NCBI GenBank assembly: GCA_937974195.1
Contig: CALJIC010000280.1
Location: 70,112 to 134,111, forward strand
Source: an uncultured Roseiflexaceae bacterium
Lineage (GTDB): Bacteria > Chloroflexota > Chloroflexia > Chloroflexales > Roseiflexaceae
Length of the DNA: 64,000 bases
Direction: 5' to 3'
Positions 8,481-15,153 of the stretch are shown piece by piece. Position 1 is the stretch's first letter, and every line of letters begins with the position of its first letter. Under the pieces are notes generated by a model that did no database searches, was not told where the DNA came from, and saw only the letters and a list, made by a program, of their open reading frames with translations. Made by a program: the position numbers and the translations under genes.

Positions 8481-10517
8481 TCAGCGCCCCTCGATCGGGA
8501 GCGGGGTCTCGGTCAGCCTGGCTGCGATCCAGCGCAGGTCGTCGCTGCGCAGCGGGCGTGGCTCGCGCCAGCGCAGCCCTTCGCTGGCAGGTTCTGCCAG
8601 TACGCCGGCGGCGTCCAGCCAGGCCATGAGCGCGGGCGCGGCGCCGCGCCACCCCGGCGGAAGCAGGGCTGCTATCCGCCCGCGCGTCACCCCCGGCGGC
8701 GTCGCCTGCACGATCGTCTCTTCCGCGAGCATGCGCCGGACGACGTGTTCGACATCGGCGGGCGCCAGGCCGGCAGGCCCCGCTGGCCAGTGATCCTCGG
8801 TCGGGACCGATGAGGTATCCGCGTTGTCGGCGAGCGGCGCGAGCCCGTCGATCGCCCGCCCGAGCCGCGCCGCGAGGCTGCTGGCGTCGGAGCTGGCTGT
8901 TGGCACAGGCGATGTGTCATGTCCCGCCATGCCCCCTTGGAGATCAGGCACATCCCACAGCACCGGCGGCAGGTCGGTCGCCAGCCCCAGCGCCTCTACG
9001 GCCGCGCGCACCTCGCCCTCGTGCATCACGAGCGGCCGGCCCGCGAGCTGCGCCCCGTGCGCGATGAGCAGCGCCTCCCCCCGGCGCGGCCAGCCGGCGC
9101 GCCCATGCACCAGCCGCGCGTCGCCCTGGCCGCCCGATGTGAGCAGCGCGGGGAGGAGCGCGTACAGCTCGCGGCCCTCGGCGCTCACGTGCCGCTGCAG
9201 CACCACAAGGTGGAGCGGCACGACCGGGCGCTGGCGCAGCCGCCTGACGAGCGAGGCGAGCTCAGGCAGCAGGGCCTCGTTCGGCTCGACAGCTACGAGG
9301 AGCAGCGGGCGCACCCGCTCGCGCTGCCAGCCGTGCCGCAGCGCGCGACCGATGGACGCCAGCGCCTCGCGCGGCCCGCCCGGCGCGTGGACCAGATGGG
9401 GCGCACCGGCGTACAGCGGCGATATCTGGCCGCTATCGAGCACCGCCAGCGCGAGCGCGCGCGGCGAATGTGTGTACAGCAGGCGCACGAGCAGGGCGTG
9501 CAGCGCGCCGGCTGCGCCGCCGCCATAGATCCCGAGGTGCTGAGCTGGCCCGGTGTGATCCCATCCGAGCGGCAGATAGCGCGTGGTGCGCCCGCCGCGG
9601 CCGTGGCGCAGCAGCGGTGCGACCAGCGGCCCATCGGCGGCGATGTCGGCGCAGCCGGTCACGGCCACCGCGAGGATTCCCCTGCGCCACGATGCGCTCC
9701 AGCCAGGGCGCAGGCGTGTCAGGCGGCTGGGGAGCGAAAGAAGATCGCTTTCTTCGGCCGGGTTGGGGTCCACAAGCGCGCTCACGCGGCCGGCGCCCTC
9801 CTCGACGTCCAGGCCCAGCACGTGGCTGCGCAGGCCGAGCCGTCCCCACTCGGCAGACAGGGCCGCCGCTACTGTCTGGGCCACGTCCTGCGGTACGGCG
9901 TCGTCGACGCGGGGTGTCTCTGCGCTCTCCTGATGCGCGCACTGGGTGTCATCGGCCCGGTCGTGCATCTCGTCGCTGAGCAGATCCGCTGTGACAGGCT
10001 CGGGGTCCGGCACCGGCGGCAGGTCCAGCAGAAACGGCGCGTCGGGCGCGAGGTCGAGCTGGAGCGCCACCTGGCGCCGCTGTATGCGCAGCTGCGTGAG
10101 CCGCAGCCAGATCGGGCGCAGCCACGCGGACAACCGCGACAACCAGCCCTTCGAACCAGCGAACGGAGGCCGGCGAAGCGCGCGCCACAGGCGGCGATGG
10201 CGCCAGGGGCGTACAGCGGCAACGGCGAGCAGGGCCAGGAGCGCGATATACGCCGGAGCAGGAAGCGACGCGGCGTACCGGTAGCCGTCGGCGAGCGCGG
10301 GGCCCGCTGCGTGCAACAGGTGGCGCAGGTCCGCCGGCTGGGGTGCCTGGGCTGCCAGCCAGGATGCGAGTGCGGCAGCCGCCTCCGCCGGAGCTTCCAC
10401 GCGCATCGGCAGCACGTCAGCCTGCGGAAGGAGCGGGGCGAGCAGCACCAGCGCGCCCGCCAGCAGCATAATGGCGCCCAGAAGGAGAATTTCGATGCGG
10501 TGAGACGAGCCACCCAT
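8481..10517 (-). CDS. FtsK/TraG-like membrane protein with lost Walker motifs (pseudo-ATPase)
   Basis: A 678-aa protein with two N-terminal TM segments ('LLGAIMLLAGALVLLAPLL' and 'AYIALLALLAVAAV'). The central domain follows FtsK/SpoIIIE almost landmark by landmark: 'PAQHLGIYGGGAAGALHALL' where FtsK has its P-loop, then 'LYTHSPRALALAVLD', 'LYAGAPHLVHAP...EALASIGRAL', 'RPLLLVAVEPNEALLPEL' and 'VVPLHLVVLQRHVSAE'. The P-loop has lost the GK[S/T] residues and the Walker B acidic pair is gone, so ATP hydrolysis is unlikely. A C-terminal winged-helix-like segment ('VTRGRIAALLPPGW..AAPALMAWLDAAGVL') resembles FtsK gamma. TAGGAGG lies upstream of the ATG. It sits between the PEGA/propeller gene and the coupling ATPase and may be a structural partner of the latter. 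Confidence 0.75.
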   Translation of the reverse strand: MGGSSHRIEILLLGAIMLLAGALVLLAPLLPQADVLPMRVEAPAEAAAALASWLAAQAPQPADLRHLLHAAGPALADGYRYAASLPAPAYIALLALLAVAAVRPWRHRRLWRALRRPPFAGSKGWLSRLSAWLRPIWLRLTQLRIQRRQVALQLDLAPDAPFLLDLPPVPDPEPVTADLLSDEMHDRADDTQCAHQESAETPRVDDAVPQDVAQTVAAALSAEWGRLGLRSHVLGLDVEEGAGRVSALVDPNPAEESDLLSLPSRLTRLRPGWSASWRRGILAVAVTGCADIAADGPLVAPLLRHGRGGRTTRYLPLGWDHTGPAQHLGIYGGGAAGALHALLVRLLYTHSPRALALAVLDSGQISPLYAGAPHLVHAPGGPREALASIGRALRHGWQRERVRPLLLVAVEPNEALLPELASLVRRLRQRPVVPLHLVVLQRHVSAEGRELYALLPALLTSGGQGDARLVHGRAGWPRRGEALLIAHGAQLAGRPLVMHEGEVRAAVEALGLATDLPPVLWDVPDLQGGMAGHDTSPVPTASSDASSLAARLGRAIDGLAPLADNADTSSVPTEDHWPAGPAGLAPADVEHVVRRMLAEETIVQATPPGVTRGRIAALLPPGWRGAAPALMAWLDAAGVLAEPASEGLRWREPRPLRSDDLRWIAARLTETPLPIEGR

Positions 10518-10528
10518 GGCGGAGCCTC

Positions 10529-11845
10529 CTACTCGTCGAGTGTTACCAGCCAGACCCCGCCCGCCCCGTGCAGCAGCAGCTCGCCGTCGTGCCAGATGCC
10601 GTGCAGGTCGGGCGTGAGCGCCACCGCCGGCACGCTGGCCTCGCCGATCAGCAGCCCGCGCTGGTAGCGCCCGATGACGAGCTCATCCTCGTGAGCGACG
10701 GCAACGCGCAGCCAGCCGCCCGGCCGGTAGTCGAGCGCGCGCGCGTCCAGCGGCCCGGCGTCCTCGGGGATCAGCGTGGCGAGCGACGCGGACCAGAGGC
10801 GCGAGACGTCGGCGGTGTCCGGCGCAACCCACAGCAGGCGCTCGGGCGCCCAGGTGAGCGGGACGAGCGCGCCGCGGTAGGCCGCTGCGTCCAGCTCGGC
10901 GACCGTCACCGCCGCAATGCTCGGTCGCAGACGCGCGAGGGTCAGCGCCAGCCGATCATCCGCCTGGCTGTGGATGACGACCGCGCTGCCGTCGGGGTGC
11001 CAGGCCAGCCGCCGGATAGCTCCGGGGACAGCGACGATCGGCGCGCGCTGCTGATTGGCGCCGACGAGGCTGATCTCTTCGCCGCCGGCGGGCGTTCGCT
11101 CGCCGACCAGCAGCGCCGAGCCGTCCGGCGCGAACTGCACGAGGGTGACGGTGCCGGAGATGGGGATCGTCACGTGCTCGTCCCCCCAGCCGCGCACCTC
11201 GAGGCTCCCGGCGGCGCGCTCGCGGCTGTCCTGGGCGGGCCGGTAGACCGCCTCGAGCAGGCGCCCTTCGAGGTGAAGCTGGTCGGCGAGCCCGCCGTAG
11301 GCGTCGATCGTCGTGAGGCGCTCGGCGCCTCGGAGTCCGAAGGCGACCGTCTGAACGGGCTGCGGCGTTGCCTGCGCATCCGCGGGCGTCGGTGTCACAG
11401 CCAGGTCGTCTAGCCTCGGGGAATTGAGCACCCGCCACGCGCCATCGCTGCGCCAGACCTGGGCGACCTCCATGTTCGGCGCGGAGGCTGGGAGCTGGCG
11501 CACCTGCGGCGTGGGCAGGCCGGACGGGAGGTCGAGCTGGAGCGTCTCGCCGCTGCGGAGCTCGACCTGCGCCCAGGCGCGCCGCCCGTCCGGAAGCTGC
11601 GCGCTGACGGTGTGCCGGCCGGCGTAGAGCTGGCGCGGCCACGGGCGCCCGTCCACCAGGATCGACGCCTCCGGCGCGGCGCGCACGACGAGCGTCGCTT
11701 CACCGCGCCACACGGGCGGGACGACTCCGGCGGCGAGCGCGGCGAGGCCCGCGAGCAGCAGCGTCGCGATCGCGATTCGCCAGCGCCAGCGGTAGACGAT
11801 GCGCGCCAGCAGCGCATCGAGGTTGATTCGGTAGTTCGCGACCAC
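10529..11845 (-). CDS. Membrane-anchored PEGA plus beta-propeller protein
   Basis: A 438-aa protein with one N-terminal TM helix ('AIATLLLAGLAALAAGVV'), then a PEGA domain at about residues 45-110 ('LVVRAAPEASILVDGRPWPRQLYAGRHTV'). The remainder is TolB/WD40-like, with repeated 'FAPDGSALLVG', 'LAWHPDGSAVVIHS' and 'VPLTWAPERLLWVA' segments typical of propeller blades. The N-in topology would put the propeller outside the membrane. PEGA domains are usually found in surface-associated proteins. This is a plausible extracellular accessory of the secretion machine, perhaps a substrate or wall contact, but no family member with known T4SS function is recognised. It starts at GTG 11845 with AGGAGGTG 8-9 nt upstream. 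Confidence 0.7.
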   Translation of the reverse strand: MVANYRINLDALLARIVYRWRWRIAIATLLLAGLAALAAGVVPPVWRGEATLVVRAAPEASILVDGRPWPRQLYAGRHTVSAQLPDGRRAWAQVELRSGETLQLDLPSGLPTPQVRQLPASAPNMEVAQVWRSDGAWRVLNSPRLDDLAVTPTPADAQATPQPVQTVAFGLRGAERLTTIDAYGGLADQLHLEGRLLEAVYRPAQDSRERAAGSLEVRGWGDEHVTIPISGTVTLVQFAPDGSALLVGERTPAGGEEISLVGANQQRAPIVAVPGAIRRLAWHPDGSAVVIHSQADDRLALTLARLRPSIAAVTVAELDAAAYRGALVPLTWAPERLLWVAPDTADVSRLWSASLATLIPEDAGPLDARALDYRPGGWLRVAVAHEDELVIGRYQRGLLIGEASVPAVALTPDLHGIWHDGELLLHGAGGVWLVTLDE

Positions 11846-11858
11846 GGGACAGCACCTC

Positions 11859-13724
11859 CTACCGGTCGTGTCCGGTGATGATGCGGTGGATCGTCTCGGG
11901 CCACATCGGGATCAGCACCGGCGTGCGCTCGCCGTCGGCCAGAAGCAGCGCGCTCGCCCCGATACCCTTCACCAGCCGGCAGCCGGCGAGGTAGCGGGCC
12001 TCCTCGTCGTTCAGGCCGAGAAGGGCGGCGGCGCGCGCCACGGCTCTGGAGTCGCGGTTGAGCCCGAGCACCAGCTTCGTCCGCGCGTTCTCCAGCAGCA
12101 CGCGCGTCTGCTCGCTCTCGTCCAGGTCGTCGAGGCTCTGGGTGATCACCGTGGCCTTGAACTGCAGCGAGCGCCCGATGCGGAAGATGGTCTGGAGCGT
12201 CCGCGCGCCGGCCTCGGACTGAAGCAGGGCGTGCGCCTCGTCCAGCACCAGGTGGCTGCGGGGTGCGGCGCGGCGGTTGAGCGCCGTCGTCACGAAGAAG
12301 TCCATCACGATCACCGGGAGCAGCCGCTCGAGCACGTCGTCGCGCGCGCGCAGCAGCGACGAGAGGTCGATCGCGAGCAGCGGCGAGTCGGTTGGGATGT
12401 TCGAGGGGCGGCTGAACAGGTCCCCGACTGTGCCGCGCGTGAACAGGTCCAGCGCCTGGGCCAGCGCTCGCTCCTGCGCGCTTTCGGCGAGCGACGTGAG
12501 GCGCGCCTGGACGTCGCCGAAGGTCGGCATCGGCCGATCGAAGCTCTGCGGGTCGGGCGTGATCCCGTGCGCCTCGTAGGACTCGAACAGCGCGCGCTCG
12601 ATCAGCGCCATCCCGCTCGCGTCCACCGCGGTGCCCATCGCCCGCAGCTCGCGGGTGATCAGCGCCTTGACGAAGCCGACCCGCTGGCCCAGGAGGTCCT
12701 CCTCCAGCTCCGCGACCAGCTGCGCGCGCTCGGGCGTGAGGCGCGGCAGCTCAAGTGGGTTGATGTGGAACCCGGCGCGCCGCGACAGCGTGATGTACGT
12801 GCCGCCCAGCGCCGTCACCAGGTGGCGGTACTCCTGGTACTTCGGGTCCAGGATGAGCAGCGCCTCATCGCCGAGGGCGAGCTCCTGCGCCAGCAGCCCG
12901 CTCACCGCGTAGGTCTTGCCGCTGCCGGACTCGGCGACGACCAGCGCGTGGGGGTTGGTGGCCCGCCAGCGGTCCCAGAAGATCGGCCGGCCGTTCTGCG
13001 GGTGCTCGCCCCACACGATCGGCAGACCGTCTCGCCGGCTCAGCCCGGCCGGGGCGACCGGCATGCCCATCGCCGCGGCGCGCCCGCTGGTGTCGTGCGC
13101 CAGCCCGAGCTCTTCGCGGCCGAGCGGCAGCGCCCAGATGTAGCCCTCCCACTGGCGGAACGGCGGCACGCCCAGCTCGACCCCCTGGCGCGCCGCGGCG
13201 AGCCGGATCGCCTCCACGCGGGCGCGCAGCTCCTCGTGGGTCGGCGCCACCACGGTGATGGCGATGCTGTACTGGAAGAGGCGATCCGCGCCGCTCGCCA
13301 GGTCGCGGCGCAGAGCTGCGGCCGCCTCCATGCCCTGCTGCGCGTCCACGTCCAGGCTCACGCCGGCCTGAACGTCGCCCGCCAGCGTCCCGAGCCCGGC
13401 CTCCTCGCTGCTCGTCAGCAGCCGCCGCGCGAGAGCGTCGGGGATGGGCACGATGCGCTGGTGGACCGTGATGCCCGGCGTGTCGAGCCCGAGGTTGGCG
13501 TCGCTCAGCCAGGCGAGCGCGAGCGTCGGCGGGAAGCTGCGCACGTGCAGCGTCGTCATCCAGGACGCGCCGGCCTGCATCACGCCCGACCTGCGCCGGT
13601 CCACGCCGTCGGGCGCGATCAGATCGGCGACCCCGCTTGCGCCGGAGCGGAGCCGCTGTCCCGCCCCGTGCAGCACGCCGCGCCGCTCGATGACCGGTTT
13701 CTGGAGTGCATCTCGAAGGGTCAT
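11859..13724 (-). CDS. virB4: VirB4/TraE-family type IV secretion ATPase
   Basis: A 621-aa cytoplasmic ATPase that would energise assembly and transport of the type IV channel. The N-terminal region has the pattern of monoderm VirB4 proteins ('DLIAPDGVDRRRSGVMQAGASWMTTLHVRSFP' split across blocks, then 'ITVHQRIVPIPDALARRL' and 'YIWALPLGREEL'). Walker A is 'AESGSGKTYA' (Lys270) and Walker B is 'LVLDEAHAL' (Asp495, Glu496), followed by 'ATVITQSLDDL' and 'NARTKLVLGL'. Length and motif order are normal for the family. GAGGAGG precedes the ATG. Upstream, in order, lie PrgI-like and TraC-like genes, the usual companions in Gram-positive-type systems. Confidence 0.93.
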   Translation of the reverse strand: MTLRDALQKPVIERRGVLHGAGQRLRSGASGVADLIAPDGVDRRRSGVMQAGASWMTTLHVRSFPPTLALAWLSDANLGLDTPGITVHQRIVPIPDALARRLLTSSEEAGLGTLAGDVQAGVSLDVDAQQGMEAAAALRRDLASGADRLFQYSIAITVVAPTHEELRARVEAIRLAAARQGVELGVPPFRQWEGYIWALPLGREELGLAHDTSGRAAAMGMPVAPAGLSRRDGLPIVWGEHPQNGRPIFWDRWRATNPHALVVAESGSGKTYAVSGLLAQELALGDEALLILDPKYQEYRHLVTALGGTYITLSRRAGFHINPLELPRLTPERAQLVAELEEDLLGQRVGFVKALITRELRAMGTAVDASGMALIERALFESYEAHGITPDPQSFDRPMPTFGDVQARLTSLAESAQERALAQALDLFTRGTVGDLFSRPSNIPTDSPLLAIDLSSLLRARDDVLERLLPVIVMDFFVTTALNRRAAPRSHLVLDEAHALLQSEAGARTLQTIFRIGRSLQFKATVITQSLDDLDESEQTRVLLENARTKLVLGLNRDSRAVARAAALLGLNDEEARYLAGCRLVKGIGASALLLADGERTPVLIPMWPETIHRIITGHDR

Positions 13725-13753
13725 TTGGCCTCCTCACGTGCGGCTACAGCGCG

Positions 13754-14428
13754 CTACGCCCCCACGATCCGCCGCACCCGGTCGAGCAGCGCGCCGGCCA
13801 GCGGGTAGCGCTCACTGCGCACCGGGTCCGCCTGGCGGTACAGCAGCATCACGATCTCCTCGCGCTCCATGAGGCGCGGCGAGGGCGTGCCGCCGAGGAT
13901 CGACAGCGCCTCGACGAGGCGCCGGGCGCGCTCGATCGCCGCTGTTAGCGCCGGGCGCCCGGGAGTCTCAGCGCCGGCGCCCTTTCGACGCAGGTCACCG
14001 CGCAGCAGCGACGCGAGCGAGGGCGGCCCGGCGAGGCCGGCGGCGCCGCCCTCGGACGTGACCGCCCAGACCACCTGCTTCGAGCGGCTGCTCGTGTGCT
14101 GCTCGAGCGCGTGCAGGTAGTCGCAGATCTCGCCCAGCACCGCGGCGTGCAGCCGCCGGCCCTCCGCGAGCGCTCGCTCCTGGCGGACGAGCAGCTCCGC
14201 GACCTCGTCAGCCACGTCGTGCGGCTGGTCGAAGACGTAGATGTCGAGCGGCGCGTCGAGCGCCAGCAGCAGGCGGTGGTAGTCGGCGGCGGCGTGTGCG
14301 CGAGCCTGTCGCGGCGCCAGCTCCCACTGCGGCGCGCCGCCCACCACAAGCCCAACCCCGACGCCGTCGGAACGGAGCAGCCCGCCGCGCACGACCTGGA
14401 TGGCGAACAGCGCGCGTAGCTCGTTCAT
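13754..14428 (-). CDS. TraC-like conjugation-type protein
   Basis: A 224-aa protein. The start 'IQVVRGGLLRSDGVGVGLVVGG...W' followed by 'DYHRLLLALDAPLDIYVFDQPHDV' and 'LGEICDYLHALEQHTSSRSKQVVWAV' matches the layout of TraC-like proteins that precede VirB4 in Gram-positive and candidate-phylum T4SS loci. Those carry a beta-rich N-terminal VirB4-like module: a self-presentation strand pair, a 'lL.aLd.piqI' strand, then a helix leading to an 'fyiVv' strand. The last 90 residues are helical with no clear family. The start overlaps the PrgI stop as ATGA, and GGAGG precedes it, so the two are probably translationally coupled. The assignment is from pattern and gene order; no catalytic residues are expected. 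Confidence 0.65.
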   Translation of the reverse strand: MNELRALFAIQVVRGGLLRSDGVGVGLVVGGAPQWELAPRQARAHAAADYHRLLLALDAPLDIYVFDQPHDVADEVAELLVRQERALAEGRRLHAAVLGEICDYLHALEQHTSSRSKQVVWAVTSEGGAAGLAGPPSLASLLRGDLRRKGAGAETPGRPALTAAIERARRLVEALSILGGTPSPRLMEREEIVMLLYRQADPVRSERYPLAGALLDRVRRIVGA

Positions 14429-14811
14429 GGCGTGCCTCCGGGCTCATGCTGCCAGCGCGGGCGGCGCGGCAGCGCGTGGGTGGCGGTCTCCGGCGGAAGC
14501 GTGATCTCGGGCCGCTCGAGCTCGAGCTGCCCTGGCCGCGACAGGTGCGCCGCGACCAGCCGGACGAACGCCCAGGTGGAGTAGCCCCACCAGCTTCCCT
14601 CGAGCAGCACTATGCCGACGCCGGCGACCAGGCTGAGCCACTGGGCGACGGCGATCAGGTCCGCCCCGCGCGCCACCGCGATTCCGCCGACCAGCACGCA
14701 GCCCATGACGAGGACGAACGAGCGCGCTGGGAGGCGGGTGTTGGCCATCTGCAGCGAGGCGCGGACGCGCAGGCGACGCGGGGCGCGGACGGCGAGATAC
14801 TCGTCGTACAT
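14425..14811 (-). CDS. PrgI-like small membrane protein of type IV secretion
   Basis: About 128 aa with two adjacent hydrophobic helices ('SFVLVMGCVLVGGIAVARG' and 'WLSLVAGVGIVLLEGSWWGY') and a short amphipathic C-terminal region. PrgI proteins of monoderm T4SSs have the same size and two-TM layout and sit directly before TraC-like/VirB4 genes, which is the case here. The role is probably an inner-membrane scaffold, comparable in position to VirB3. Start choice is ambiguous: ATG at 14811, or GTG at 14817 that overlaps the previous stop (GTGA). The sequence itself is weakly conserved, so context carries much of the call. Confidence 0.65.
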   Translation of the reverse strand: MYDEYLAVRAPRRLRVRASLQMANTRLPARSFVLVMGCVLVGGIAVARGADLIAVAQWLSLVAGVGIVLLEGSWWGYSTWAFVRLVAAHLSRPGQLELERPEITLPPETATHALPRRPRWQHEPGGTP

Positions 14812-14813
14812 GG

Positions 14814-15086
14814 TCACTTGATCAGCTCGGCCGCTTTGCTGGCGATGGTCGGCGCCTGCCCGGCGAGCGCCAGCAGAATGACGAACACCGCCAGGTCGAT
14901 CCCCGCCGAGCGCAGGTCGCGCGGGCTTGAGAAGAGGTGCTTCGCCATATCGATCAGCAGGAAGAAGCCGCCGCCGACCGTGATGACGCGCAGGAGCCAG
15001 GTGGTGAGCTCGGCGAAGAAGCCGTCCATCGAGGGGAGCGCGCCTGCCAGCGAGGAGAGCTCGGCAAGTGTGTGGATCGCGAACAT
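14814..15086 (-). CDS. Small two-TM VirB2/TrbC-like pilin candidate
   Basis: A 90-aa protein with two hydrophobic helices ('WLLRVITVGGGFFLLIDMA' and 'AGIDLAVFVILLALAG') joined by a short polar turn ('KHLFSSPRDLRS'). This hairpin topology and size fit VirB2/TrbC-type pilins or small T4SS membrane subunits. No clear signal-peptidase site is seen. AGGAGG 8 nt before the ATG supports the start at 15086 rather than longer in-frame extensions. It lies between the wall hydrolase and PrgI, where VirB2-like genes are often found. The family call is structural inference. Confidence 0.55.
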   Translation of the reverse strand: MFAIHTLAELSSLAGALPSMDGFFAELTTWLLRVITVGGGFFLLIDMAKHLFSSPRDLRSAGIDLAVFVILLALAGQAPTIASKAAELIK

Positions 15087-15153
15087 GGTTGGTGCCTCCT
15101 GTGTTGTGCGATGTACTGCGAGAACGAGCCGAAGGCCAGTGTCTGAATGAGCG

